Positions 24,784 through 32,371 of a stretch of DNA of 32,371 bases are shown here, piece by piece. The notes under the pieces were generated by a model. It saw nothing but the letters and a program-made list of their open reading frames with translations, made no database searches and was not told where the DNA came from. This DNA comes from an uncultured Ruminococcus sp. (GTDB lineage Bacteria > Bacillota > Clostridia > UBA1212). Position 1 is the stretch's first letter. Each line of letters opens with the position of its first letter. Where the stretch lies: the NCBI GenBank assembly GCA_902782645.1, contig CACZNV010000177.1, positions 1 through 32,371 on the forward strand, read 5' to 3'. Both the position numbers and the translations under genes were made by a program.

Positions 24784-26007
24784 TCAGCCGCAGGTGAACA
24801 CTTCGGTGCCCTCTACAGCCTCGCTTTCGAGCCTCTCATAGTCGTACTTGGACTCTTCCTCAATCACTTCTTCCAGCGACGGTCTCGTCTTGGGGTGCTT
24901 GGGAGTAAACACGGTGCAGCAGTCTTCGTAGGGAAGCGTGCTGGTGTCGAAAGTGCCTATCTCCCTGGCGATTGCGATGACGTCCACCTTGTCCATGGCA
25001 ATGAGGGGTCTGAAGACGGGCATATTGGCGGCAGCGTCGGTGCAGTACATAGCCTGCATTGTCTGACTGGCGACCTGGCCGATGCTCTCGCCGGTGACAA
25101 GCGCTGCGCATCCGTTCTTTCTCGCCAATGTCTCCGCAATTCTCATCATGGAGCGCCTCATTATGACGGTTCCCAGCTCGTCCCGGCAGTGTTCGTGGAT
25201 GGCAAGCTGCACTTCGGTGTAGGGCACCACCATGACCTTGATCTCGCCGCAGTAGTTGGACATGATTTTCGCCAGTTCAAGCACTTTCTCCTTTGCCCTC
25301 TCGCTGGTGTAGGGGTAGCTGAAGAAGTGAACCGCGCAGATTTTCACGCCCCTCTTCGAGACCATGTAGCCTGCCACCGGGCTGTCGATGCCTCCCGAAA
25401 GGAGGAGGCAGGCCTTTCCGTTGCTGCCGATGGGCATGCCGCCCTTTGCCTTGGCGATGTCCGTGTAAACGAAGCTCTCCTCCCTGACCTCGCAGTAGAG
25501 GATGAAATCCGGGTTGTTTACGTCAACCGTAAGCTCTCCGAACTCGTCAAGGAGCACACCGCCAAGCTCAGCGGATATCTCAGGCGAAGTCATGGGAAAA
25601 CTCTTGATGCCGCGCCTGGTTTCGACTTTGAATTTTATTGTTCCCTGCACTCCCGCTTTCCTGAGTGCCTCTATTTTTTCCGCAGCAGCCTTGATTGCAA
25701 TCGCCTTTATCTCCTCAAAATCGGATTTGCACGCAATTGCAAGGCTTGAGGACACCACGCCGAAAACGCTGGACGCGGCATCCATAGCGGCTGCGTAGTC
25801 GAAAGGAAGCGAGACAGGCACAATGTAGAACCTGGACTGGGACCAGTGTATATCCGGGTTGCCCAGGTCCTTCAGCTTCTCCTTCAGATTCCTGTAAAGA
25901 TTCTTTTCAAACGTGGAGCGGTTGAGCCCCTTAAGCGCAATTTCGCCTATTCTTACGAGGATAATGCGGTTCTCAGTTCCTTCTTTTGTCACCTTGACAT
26001 AGTTCAT
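24784..26007 (-). CDS. thiI: tRNA 4-thiouridine synthase ThiI (no rhodanese domain)
   Basis: The 407-residue protein has the ThiI N-terminal ferredoxin-like region (RIGEIALKGLNRSTFEKNL), a THUMP domain (about 60-170) for tRNA binding and a PP-loop ATPase with SGGIDSP (204-210). The family marker EDCCTVFTPKHPKTRP lies near the C-terminus. It adenylates U8 of tRNA for sulfur insertion; in some species it also acts in thiamine synthesis. The rhodanese domain of E. coli ThiI is absent, as in Bacillus, where a dedicated cysteine desulfurase (NifZ) encoded beside thiI supplies sulfur. Here that role fits the cysteine desulfurase half of the fusion gene 121 bp upstream. AGGAG lies about 12 bases before the ATG. 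Confidence 0.95.
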   Translation of the reverse strand: MNYVKVTKEGTENRIILVRIGEIALKGLNRSTFEKNLYRNLKEKLKDLGNPDIHWSQSRFYIVPVSLPFDYAAAMDAASSVFGVVSSSLAIACKSDFEEIKAIAIKAAAEKIEALRKAGVQGTIKFKVETRRGIKSFPMTSPEISAELGGVLLDEFGELTVDVNNPDFILYCEVREESFVYTDIAKAKGGMPIGSNGKACLLLSGGIDSPVAGYMVSKRGVKICAVHFFSYPYTSERAKEKVLELAKIMSNYCGEIKVMVVPYTEVQLAIHEHCRDELGTVIMRRSMMRIAETLARKNGCAALVTGESIGQVASQTMQAMYCTDAAANMPVFRPLIAMDKVDVIAIAREIGTFDTSTLPYEDCCTVFTPKHPKTRPSLEEVIEEESKYDYERLESEAVEGTEVFTCG

Positions 26008-26128
26008 AAAATCAGTTTTCTCCTAAATGTTTGCTTCCGGGACACTGCCCGTTTATTTGTCCGGAGCCTTTCCTGCCCCGGGTCAATTTTCAAAGTGCGG
26101 CTTTTGACCTTGTAAAAGCCTGCTGATT

Positions 26129-28003
26129 TCAGCCTCTCACGGCCCTCTTCAGCTCCTTGACGGCCTTGAAAAGAACCTCTGCGCCCTTTCTGATCTCCTC
26201 TTCAGTTGTAAATCTCGAGAAGCTGAATCTCACGCTGCCGTCAATAATTTTCACCGGAACATTCATGGCCGTAAGCACGTGGCTCCTGTTTTTCTTCTTT
26301 GACGAGCAGGCCGAGCCCACGGACACGAACATGTTTTCAGACTCAAGGGCGTGCAGCAGAACTTCCGCTCTTATAGGCGAAAACGATACGTTGAATATGT
26401 AGGGCAGCGTGGCGTCCGGGTCCGAATTGATATGGATTTTGTCGCCGTACTTTTCAAGAAGGAGCTCCCTGAAAAGATTTCTTGCCCGTTTAACGTTCTC
26501 ATATGACTCGCCAATGTCTTTAAACGCATCCTCTGCCGCCGCTGCAAAGCCCCTTATCGCAGGAAGGTTTTCGGTGCCTGAACGGAGACCGCTCTCCTGG
26601 CCGCCGCCGTGGGTCACGGGAGCCAGCCTGATGCCCCGCCTTGCGTAAAGGAATCCGGCGCCCCTGGGGCCGTGTATCTTGTGGGCGCTTGCCGTCAGCA
26701 TGTCGCACCCCAAATCTTTTACGTCGATTTTCAGTTTCCCGTAGCCCTGCACGCAATCTGTGTGAAGGATTATTTTGGGATTTATCGAGTTTTTAACCGC
26801 TGCAATTTCCTTTATAGGCATTATTGCGCCGGTCTCGCTGTTTACGGTCATGACCGAAATGAGAGCCGTGTCGCTGTCTATCATCTCGAAAAGGGCCTTG
26901 ATGTCGATCACTCCCCTGCCGTCCACCGGGCAGAGCTCCACCTTGTAGCCAAGGCTTTCGAGGCTCTTTGCGGTTTCAAGGACCGACGGGTGTTCCACAG
27001 CTGAGACGATAACCTTGCTGCCGGAATGTTTATTGGCGGCAAGATAACCTTTTATTGCAAGATTGTTCGCTTCCGTTCCGGAGGCGGTGAATGTGATTTC
27101 GTTTCTGTCGGCGCCCACCGTTCCGGCAATGACGCCGCGGGCAGCCGTAAGTTCCTTCTCGGCAAGCATTCCCAGCCTCGTAAGCGAGGAGGGGTTTCCG
27201 TAGAATTTCCTTGCCGTTTCAGCCACAACCGCAGTCACACGGGGGGTCTGCCTCGTTGTGGCGCTGTTGTCGAAATAAATAACACGCTTTTCGCAGAAAG
27301 CGCTCTCCTCGTACTGCTCGTAGAGGTCGGGGCGCCTCTCCTTGGTTATCTTTTCGGCCTCTTTAAGCCGCCAGGCTTCGATGTCCGCATGGTTTCCCCC
27401 CGTGAGAACCTCCGGCACATCCGCTCCTTCAAAGGTCGCGGGCTTTGTGTATTGAGGGTACTCCAGCAAAAGCTTTTCGAAGGACTCGTCGCCGCCGGAC
27501 TCCGGTGACCCCAGAACTCCCGGGACAAACCTTGAAACGGTGTCAATAAGAACGGCTGCGGGAAGCTCCCCTCCCGTCAGCACATAATCTCCGATGGATA
27601 TCTCCTCGTCGCAGAAGGCGTCGATAAACCTCTGGTCGATGCCCTCGTAGTGTCCGCAGACAACTATCATGTAGGGGTTTCCGGCAAGCCTTTTTGCGGT
27701 TTTGGCGTCAAGTTTTGTGCCCCTTGGCGACATAAGAACCGTGTAGGGTTTCCCGAAGCCCTTTGCGGCGGCGTTTTCGGTTGCCGCGCGGCAGCATGAA
27801 GCGAGAGGCTGGCAGGTCATGAGCATGCCCGGGCCGCCTCCGTAGGGGGTGTCGTCCACCTTGTTTTGCTTGTTTTCCGAATAGTCCCTGATTTGGTAAA
27901 AACCCAGGTCTATGTGGCCCGAGTTCACCGCCCTCCCCACTATGCTTTCGGAGAGAGCAGTTTTCACCATTTCGGGAAACAGCGTCAGAACGTCAATTTT
28001 CAT
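26129..28003 (-). CDS. trmD: Fusion of tRNA m1G37 methyltransferase TrmD with a NifS/IscS-type cysteine desulfurase
   Basis: One uninterrupted frame encodes 624 residues. Residues 1 to about 232 are TrmD: LTLFPEM, YGGGPGML (54-61), SPRG (92-95), CGHYEGIDQRF (116-126) and the trefoil-knot segment ISIGDYVLTGGELPAAVLIDTVSR, with R158 and D172 as likely catalytic residues. Residues 241-624 are a complete class V cysteine desulfurase. It has IYFDNSATT at its start, H338 stacking on PLP, D416, the PLP lysine K442 in SAHKIHGPRG, and the persulfide cysteine C566 in SVGSACSS. The join is EQYEESAFCEKR at about 27283. No stop and no in-frame ATG, GTG or TTG lies at the join, so the second half cannot easily start on its own. 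It lies directly upstream of thiI, and the usual rpsP-rimM-rplS neighbours are absent. Confidence 0.93.
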   Translation of the reverse strand: MKIDVLTLFPEMVKTALSESIVGRAVNSGHIDLGFYQIRDYSENKQNKVDDTPYGGGPGMLMTCQPLASCCRAATENAAAKGFGKPYTVLMSPRGTKLDAKTAKRLAGNPYMIVVCGHYEGIDQRFIDAFCDEEISIGDYVLTGGELPAAVLIDTVSRFVPGVLGSPESGGDESFEKLLLEYPQYTKPATFEGADVPEVLTGGNHADIEAWRLKEAEKITKERRPDLYEQYEESAFCEKRVIYFDNSATTRQTPRVTAVVAETARKFYGNPSSLTRLGMLAEKELTAARGVIAGTVGADRNEITFTASGTEANNLAIKGYLAANKHSGSKVIVSAVEHPSVLETAKSLESLGYKVELCPVDGRGVIDIKALFEMIDSDTALISVMTVNSETGAIMPIKEIAAVKNSINPKIILHTDCVQGYGKLKIDVKDLGCDMLTASAHKIHGPRGAGFLYARRGIRLAPVTHGGGQESGLRSGTENLPAIRGFAAAAEDAFKDIGESYENVKRARNLFRELLLEKYGDKIHINSDPDATLPYIFNVSFSPIRAEVLLHALESENMFVSVGSACSSKKKNRSHVLTAMNVPVKIIDGSVRFSFSRFTTEEEIRKGAEVLFKAVKELKRAVRG

Positions 28004-28078
28004 AATTGTCAGTCAACTGCAGTAGTATCAGGCGCGGTGCGCCTTTTTGTGTCGTATCGTTTTCCGCGGCGCAGGCTT

Positions 28079-29386
28079 TCATTGGGGCTTGCCGAGAAGC
28101 TTAAACATGTTCTTCTTATATGCCTCAACGCCGGGCTGGTTGAAAGGATTCACGCCAAGCATATATCCGCTGATTGCGCATGCCCTCTCGAAGAAATAGA
28201 TGAGCCCGCCAATGCTTTTCGCATCCAGCTTCTCAATCGATATTTTGAGGTTGGGAACGCCGCCGTCGATGTGAGCCATTGCCGTGCCCTTGGCGGCCTG
28301 CTTGTTAACATAGTCCATGCCCTTGCCGGCAAGGTAGTTAAGGCCGTCGCAGTCGTCCTCATCTTTGCCTATAACAAGGTCAACCGCAGGCTTTTTGACT
28401 TCAATGGCGGTCTCGAACATGAGTCTAACGCCGTCCTGGATGTACTGGCCCATGGAGTGGAGGTCTGTCGTAAAATCGCATCCTGCAGGGAAAAGGCCCT
28501 TGCCGTTTTTGCCCTCGCTCTCGCCGTAGAGCTGCTTCCACCATTCGGTGACGTAGTGGAGGCCGGGCTCGTAGTTGACCAGCAGCTCCACGGATTTGCC
28601 TTGGCGGTAAAGGGCCGTTCTTGCGGCAGCATATCTGTAGCAGTCGTTCTTTTCGACGGAGATGTCTCCGTACTCGCCGAAAGCTTCCTTGGCGCCTTCT
28701 GTAAGAGCGTCCGTGTCGATGCCGGCAACGGCAATCGGAAGAAGTCCCACAGGTGTCAGTACACTGAATCTGCCGCCAACGTCATCCGGAATCACAAAGG
28801 TTTCATAACCCTCTGCGTCAGCCATTTTCTTAAGAGCGCCCCGGGCCTTGTCTGTGGTGGCGTAAATGCGCTTTGCGGCGCCGCTGCGGCCGTACTTTTT
28901 CTCAAGGAGTTCTTTAAAGAATCTGAATGTGACCGCCGGCTCCGTGGTGGTTCCGGATTTGGAGATGACGTTTACCGAGAAATCCCTGTCCTTCACAAGT
29001 TCAAGGACGGACGAAAGATAGACGGGGCTGATGGAGTTGCCGGCAAAAACAACGGCTGTTCCGCCCTTCCCGGCAAGTGCATTGGCGTTTGCAAAGGGGT
29101 CCGTCAGCGCTTCGATCACAGCTCTGGCGCCAAGGTAGGATCCGCCGATACCCACCACCACAAGCACCTCCGAATCGCTTCTGATTTTCCTTGCGGCCGC
29201 TTTCACCCGTTCATACTCATCGCCAAGCTGAAAAGGCAGATCATACCAGCCGAGAAAGTCGTTCCCGTCGCCTGTCCTGCCGGCAAGCTTTTCGTGTGCG
29301 GTTTTTATTTCGTCTTTCAGAGAATCTATAACGCCTGCGCCTATAAAACTTTCAGCGCCGCTCATGTCAAATTCAACGATTGCCAT
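28079..29386 (-). CDS. pgi: Glucose-6-phosphate isomerase
   Basis: From ATG 29386, with GGAGG 6 bases upstream, the product is 435 residues, near the usual 440-450 of the Gram-positive form. A longer frame to 29518 adds 44 residues unlike the family and would read through the promoter. [13 protein letters not shown] (78-88) and SKSGTTTEP (142-150) are the sugar-phosphate binding signatures, and [10 protein letters not shown] near the C-terminus matches the family. It interconverts glucose-6-phosphate and fructose-6-phosphate in glycolysis. It is followed after 75 bp by the trmD fusion on the same strand, so read-through is possible, but no functional link is evident. Confidence 0.95.
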   Translation of the reverse strand: MAIVEFDMSGAESFIGAGVIDSLKDEIKTAHEKLAGRTGDGNDFLGWYDLPFQLGDEYERVKAAARKIRSDSEVLVVVGIGGSYLGARAVIEALTDPFANANALAGKGGTAVVFAGNSISPVYLSSVLELVKDRDFSVNVISKSGTTTEPAVTFRFFKELLEKKYGRSGAAKRIYATTDKARGALKKMADAEGYETFVIPDDVGGRFSVLTPVGLLPIAVAGIDTDALTEGAKEAFGEYGDISVEKNDCYRYAAARTALYRQGKSVELLVNYEPGLHYVTEWWKQLYGESEGKNGKGLFPAGCDFTTDLHSMGQYIQDGVRLMFETAIEVKKPAVDLVIGKDEDDCDGLNYLAGKGMDYVNKQAAKGTAMAHIDGGVPNLKISIEKLDAKSIGGLIYFFERACAISGYMLGVNPFNQPGVEAYKKNMFKLLGKPQ

Positions 29387-29447
29387 AAAACCCTCCGGTT
29401 TGCTAAAGTTGCAGGGGCGCGCGGTTTGCGCGCGCACATACACTTTT

Positions 29448-29476
29448 ATTATATAACGAATTCGCCGTTCGCGCAA
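29448..29476 (-). promoter_or_regulatory. Candidate promoter for pgi with a GC hairpin in the leader
   Basis: On the minus strand TATAAT (29453-29448) is preceded, 17 bases back, by TTGCGC (29476-29471), a weak -35. The leader then contains alternating GCGCGC tracts (about 29416-29435) able to form a short stable hairpin before the GGAGG site. Confidence 0.55.
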
Positions 29477-29623
29477 GATAAAAACCTTGCCGGGTTCACC
29501 GGTTGGGAAGTTTTTCATTGGCGTGTTTCCCGTGCACCCGCCGCTCCCCGCAGCCCTCGCCGGAAAGGGTCCCCGTCTCCGCCTAAAAACAGCAAAAAGC
29601 TGCTTTTTTGCACCGAATTTTTC

Positions 29624-29652
29624 TTGAACTTTTCAATCCGATGTTGTATGAT
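29624..29652 (+). promoter_or_regulatory. Sigma-A promoter for upp
   Basis: TTGAAC (29624-29629), a 17-base spacer and TATGAT (29647-29652) each match five (TATGAT) or four (TTGAAC) of the six consensus bases. They lie about 57 bases upstream of the upp ATG. No pyrimidine-responsive attenuator is visible in this short leader. Confidence 0.7.
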
Positions 29653-29709
29653 TTCCTGTTGGAAGAACAGGACGGAATTCCCGACCGATTCCGAAAGGAG
29701 AAAAATGTT

Positions 29710-30342
29710 ATGAGCGAAAATCTTCACATCATCGATCACCCTCTCATTCGTCACAAACTTACAATCATGCGCAGAATCGAAACAGGTTCAAAAGATTTCA
29801 GACAGCTCCTTAACGAGATTTCACTTCTCATGGGGTATGAAGTAACCAGGGACATTCCGCTCCATGATATTGAGATTGAAACTCCTCTCTGCAAAACAGT
29901 TGCTCAGGAGATTGACGGTAAAAAGCTTGCCATCGTGCCTATTTTAAGAGCCGGCCTCGGAATGGTTGACGGACTTCTCAACCTTCTCCCTGTCGCAAAA
30001 GTAGGTCACATCGGTCTCTACCGCGACCCCGTCTCCCACAAGCCTGTTCCCTACTACTGCAAGCTCCCTGAGGATATCGGCGAAAGACTTGTCATTCTCT
30101 GCGACCCCATGCTCGCAACCGGCGGCAGCTCCTGCGACGCTATAGACCTTCTCAAGAGAAGAGGCGCCACAAACATTAAACTTATGTGCCTTGTTGCGGC
30201 TCCCGAAGGCGTTCTAAAAGTTGAAGAGACCCACCCCGACATCCAGATTTACTGCGCTGCTCTTGACGATCACCTCAACGATCACGCATACATCGTTCCG
30301 GGACTCGGCGACGCCGGCGACAGACTGTTCGGAACAAAATAA
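29710..30342 (+). CDS. upp: Uracil phosphoribosyltransferase
   Basis: From ATG 29710, preceded by AAAGGAG, the protein is 210 residues, the normal length. The PRPP-binding loop DPMLATGGS (132-140) is intact, and [12 protein letters not shown] (77-88) and the C-terminal [14 protein letters not shown], which closes over uracil, are typical. It salvages uracil to UMP with PRPP. A longer frame back to 29608 overlaps the promoter and is not used. It is a single-gene unit, divergent from pgi and convergent with clpP. Confidence 0.97.
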   Translation: MSENLHIIDHPLIRHKLTIMRRIETGSKDFRQLLNEISLLMGYEVTRDIPLHDIEIETPLCKTVAQEIDGKKLAIVPILRAGLGMVDGLLNLLPVAKVGHIGLYRDPVSHKPVPYYCKLPEDIGERLVILCDPMLATGGSSCDAIDLLKRRGATNIKLMCLVAAPEGVLKVEETHPDIQIYCAALDDHLNDHAYIVPGLGDAGDRLFGTK

Positions 30343-30379
30343 TTCATTAAACAATTGTTAAATTGAGCATAAAAACAAA

Positions 30380-30423
30380 CCTGCGCACAAATGTCCGCGA
30401 GACAGAAGGCGCAGGCTTTTTTT
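30380..30423. terminator. Bidirectional terminator shared by upp and clpP
   Basis: CCTGCGC (30380-30386) and GCGCAGG (30409-30415) form the stem. On the plus strand CTTTTTTT follows; on the minus strand the stem is followed by TTTGTTTTT. The 22-base loop is long but the T runs are good on both sides. Confidence 0.8.
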
Positions 30424-30443
30424 GCCTTTATTTAGCTAAAATT

Positions 30444-31028
30444 TTAAGCTTTATCGGCGATGATGTGATCGATGATTCCGTACTCTTTTGCCTCTTCCGG
30501 GAACATCCAGTTGTTTCTCTCCGTATCCCTCTCAACCTCGGCTATATCTTTGCCTGTGTTCTTTGCGAGAAGCGTGTTGAGTCTGTTCTTTATGCGGATA
30601 ATCTGGTCCGCCTCGATGAGCATGTCGGACGCCTGTCCTTCGACGCCGCCAAGGACCTGGTGAATCATAACCTGGCTGTTTTCAAGGGCATATCTCTTTC
30701 CGGGAGTACCTGCCGCAAGAAGGAATGCACCCATGCTGGCTGCCATGCCGACGCAGATGACGCTGACGTCGCAGGAAAGGCTCTTCATGGTGTCGTAGAT
30801 ACCGAGGCCCGCGGAAACGGATCCGCCGTAGCTGTTAATGTAAACTGTTATGTCCTTATCAGGATCAATCGCCTGCAGATAAAGAAGCTGTGCAATAACT
30901 GTGCAGGCAAGGTCGTCGTTGATTTCGTTGAAAATGAGAACGATGCGGTCCTTAAGAAGCCTTGAATAAAGATCGTAGCCCCGCTCCTTCTCTCCGTCGC
31001 TTTCGTAGAAATTGGGATTTATAATCAT
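30444..31028 (-). CDS. clpP: ATP-dependent Clp protease proteolytic subunit, atypical (Asn in the catalytic triad position)
   Basis: From ATG 31028, with GGAGG upstream, the product is 194 residues, normal for ClpP; the frame is open further upstream but across the promoter. The nucleophile is S98 in GMAASMGAFLL and the base is H123 in VMIHQVLGG. Aligning ERDTERNNWMFPEEAKEYG with E. coli ERDTERDRFLSAPEAVEYG puts N172 at the position of catalytic D171. The codon is AAC, read at 30513-30515. Other departures are GMAASMG for GQAASMG and HQV for HQP. Listeria ClpP1 is a known ClpP with a Ser-His-Asn triad that works mainly in a mixed complex with ClpP2. No clpX or second clpP is in the window. 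Confidence 0.92.
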   Translation of the reverse strand: MIINPNFYESDGEKERGYDLYSRLLKDRIVLIFNEINDDLACTVIAQLLYLQAIDPDKDITVYINSYGGSVSAGLGIYDTMKSLSCDVSVICVGMAASMGAFLLAAGTPGKRYALENSQVMIHQVLGGVEGQASDMLIEADQIIRIKNRLNTLLAKNTGKDIAEVERDTERNNWMFPEEAKEYGIIDHIIADKA

Positions 31029-31127
31029 AATGAGTCCTCCGTCATTACTTTTTTCGCATGGTTTCACGCCGGACAGCTTCTGTTTTATGTCTTTTCCGGC
31101 CCGCCGGCAGGTCTTGTCAGCGTGTGA

Positions 31128-31156
31128 ATTATATACCATCTGGCGGCTTTTTTCAA
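31128..31156 (-). promoter_or_regulatory. Sigma-A promoter for clpP
   Basis: On the minus strand TTGAAA (31156-31151), a 17-base spacer and TATAAT (31133-31128) form a near-consensus promoter about 100 bases upstream of the ATG at 31028. I see no clear CtsR heptad repeat around it. Confidence 0.8.
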
Positions 31157-31303
31157 TCTTTTCGGCATTTACCGGAAATGGGTTCTTTTTCAAGTGTTTT
31201 TCAATTGTTTTCCATTGGCGGTGCGGGTTGGCGAGGTGTCAGAATGTCAATTTAAAGGTCTGAAAACATCAGCGGGAGCGGGCCTTACCTGTGTGTTTGC
31301 ACC

Positions 31304-31332
31304 TTGCCTGTTCCGGCGTTTTGTGTTAGAAT
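31304..31332 (+). promoter_or_regulatory. Extended -10 promoter for the phosphodiester-glycosidase-like gene
   Basis: TTGCCT (31304-31309), a 17-base spacer ending TGT, and TAGAAT (31327-31332) give an extended -10 promoter. Transcription would start near 31339, giving a leader of about 127 bases. Confidence 0.65.
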
Positions 31333-31334
31333 GT

Positions 31335-31430
31335 GGACAGTCATGAATCGCCCTGTCCGCAATCAGCGAACCGGGCAAGGCTTCAACAAACCGGCGCCCG
31401 GGAGAGCCTGAGGCGTTCCGGATTTTTTCT
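31335..31430 (+). promoter_or_regulatory. Structured 5' leader with a possible pseudoknot and an overlapping terminator
   Basis: A first hairpin pairs GGACAG (31335-31340) with CTGTCC (31353-31358), although its 5' arm straddles the expected transcription start. Next CCGGGC (31371-31376) can pair with GCCCGG (31396-31401), and AGGCT in its loop (31378-31382) with AGCCT just after (31405-31409), an H-type pseudoknot. Alternatively CCGGCGCC (31391-31398) pairs with GGCG-tt-CCGG (31412-31421), followed by six T (31423-31428), which is a rho-independent terminator 38 bases before the start codon. The two folds share bases and exclude each other, the layout of a transcription attenuator or riboswitch. 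It does not match a riboswitch class I know. Confidence 0.5.
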
Positions 31431-31465
31431 GCACGAAAAAGCAGCTTTGAAAGAGAGAAGGTATT

Positions 31466-32371
31466 ATGAAAAAACTACTTATCCTTTTGATTTGCATCGG
31501 AATTCTGGTTTCCTGCGGTGCTTTGAACGCATTCGCCATTCCGGATACCAAGCTTAACGGTGAGATTTCAAGAACCACCGAAACGCTTTACGAGGGTGTG
31601 ACCTGCACTCACATCTCAATAGGAGCGGATTCAAAATTGAGGCAGCAGGAGCTCTGGGTTGTTGAATTTGACCCGAGAGACACAAACCTCGATATTCAGG
31701 TCGCCTGCGGCGGGCAGTACACGTCACAGCTCAGAACCGTTAAGGCCACCATGGAGAACTTTAAAGAAGCGAATAAGGACAAAGGTCTTGTTCCGATCAC
31801 TGCAATAAACGGAGATCTCTGGATGGTTGCCTATGCCCACGCAAGAATCGAAGGCAAAGGAACCGAATACGGCGGATTCAGCGATGCCGTCGTTAAACAT
31901 GAACTCACCATTCCGAGAGGACTTGACATGTACAACGGAGAGATCATATCCAGCCCTCACTCCTCCGCAGAGACTCCCTTCGAAGGAAATTTCGATGCAT
32001 TCGGCATCACCCCCGACGGCAGAACAGTCCTCGGAACACCGTCTCTTGTCATAAAGATGAACGATCTTACGGACACTTCCGTCAAAGAGGTCAAACTTAC
32101 AGGTCTCAACAGGCTTCCCGCCGACAAGGCCATCATGCTCTACTCCGATAGAATAGGCACCGACAATGCATCTCTCGACGATGCTTACGAGATTGTCATC
32201 GACTGCGACTACGACTACGTCATAAAGCAGGGTTCGGTAATTAAAGGAAAGGTAACCGCCATCTGCAAGGAAGGGGACGAGAATCCGAAGATGCAGGAGA
32301 ACCGTCTTATCCTTACAGCCAGAGGCAAGAACTACATCTCCAAAGTGGATCAGATTAAAGTTGGCGATGAG
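31466..32371 (+). CDS. Secreted phosphodiester glycosidase family (NAGPA-like) protein, 3' end outside the window
   Basis: The open frame from ATG 31466 (AGAAGG upstream) runs 302 codons to the window edge without a stop. Residues 1 to about 25 are a signal peptide ending NAFA; a cysteine in LVSC could alternatively be a lipobox. The mature part matches the N-terminal half of the NAGPA-like domain: the ELWVVEFDPRDTNLDIQVA strand, then ITAINGDLW, the family's characteristic Asn-Gly strand, and later DMYNGEIISSP. Relatives remove covering sugars from phosphodiesters or act on wall glycopolymers; the bacterial substrates are mostly unknown. The part after about residue 190 is beta-rich. It has its own promoter and structured leader, so its expression is probably conditional. 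Confidence 0.78.
   Translation, partial: MKKLLILLICIGILVSCGALNAFAIPDTKLNGEISRTTETLYEGVTCTHISIGADSKLRQQELWVVEFDPRDTNLDIQVACGGQYTSQLRTVKATMENFKEANKDKGLVPITAINGDLWMVAYAHARIEGKGTEYGGFSDAVVKHELTIPRGLDMYNGEIISSPHSSAETPFEGNFDAFGITPDGRTVLGTPSLVIKMNDLTDTSVKEVKLTGLNRLPADKAIMLYSDRIGTDNASLDDAYEIVIDCDYDYVIKQGSVIKGKVTAICKEGDENPKMQENRLILTARGKNYISKVDQIKVGDE

Noticed and set aside
28030-28044. Perfect 6-bp hairpin AGGCGC-GGT-GCGCCT followed by TTTTT on the plus strand
   Set aside because: No plus-strand gene ends here, and on the transcribed minus strand the T run is on the wrong side, so it is not a terminator for pgi.
27866-29713. 615-codon open frame on the plus strand opposite pgi and the trmD fusion
   Set aside because: It lies antisense to two well-supported genes, crosses the pgi and upp promoters and resembles no family; it is a shadow of GC-rich codon use.
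31335-31430. Known riboswitch classes (ZTP, guanidine-III, c-di-GMP, preQ1) for the last leader
   Set aside because: I compared remembered consensus cores and none fits; the element is reported as unassigned.

Overview
The window looks like chromosomal DNA of a Gram-positive anaerobe of the Clostridia (Bacillota). Evidence seen here: a SpoVB/MurJ-type flippase, YqeG, an Obg GTPase, clostridial-type Shine-Dalgarno sites (GGAGG/AGGAG) before most genes, Thr/Pro-rich wall-spanning linkers, and no outer-membrane or LPS genes. Spot counts of single 60-base lines give about 55% GC in one housekeeping stretch and 35-42% GC in the secreted protease gene at 4564-8028. The assignment is an inference from gene content; no rRNA or tRNA gene is present.

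Layout. 1-2486 (minus): a polysaccharide deacetylase followed by tsaE, tsaB and rimI, which overlap or nearly touch. 2671-3582 (plus): a PflX-like radical SAM protein with its own terminator, then a 49-bp tandem repeat. 3814-8245 (minus): a low-GC secreted metzincin protease with a consensus promoter, followed 21 bp later by a small lipoprotein gene. 8485-11929 (minus): a large membrane-anchored protein with a glycoside-hydrolase-like barrel. 12068-12541 (plus): a stand-alone prepilin-peptidase-like protein. 12571-28003 (minus): a long co-directional run, in transcription order a TrmD-cysteine desulfurase fusion, thiI, a PP2C-like wall-spanning protein, alaS, a HIT protein, yqeG, a membrane protein, a GH99/WbsX-like protein, a SpoVB-like flippase and obgE. 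28079-29386 (minus): pgi. 29624-30342 (plus): upp, sharing a bidirectional terminator with a convergent clpP (30444-31028, minus). 31304 to the end (plus): a promoter, a structured leader and the first part of a secreted phosphodiester-glycosidase-like gene.

Themes. tRNA modification and charging is dense here: t6A37 (TsaE/TsaB), m1G37 (TrmD), sulfur supply plus s4U8 (cysteine desulfurase/ThiI) and AlaS. A second theme is cell-surface and carbohydrate work: deacetylase, protease, GH-like proteins, flippase and phosphodiester glycosidase.

The points most worth a second look are: the in-frame TrmD-cysteine desulfurase fusion directly upstream of thiI; a ClpP whose catalytic Asp position is Asn; a PP2C-like domain that has lost its metal-binding aspartates and is tethered to a 220-residue helical rod and a wall-spanning repeat; a leader with a possible pseudoknot mutually exclusive with a terminator before the last gene; a compositionally foreign metzincin; and an octamer, CGCCAATG/CATTGGCG, found at least 26 times where about one is expected by chance.
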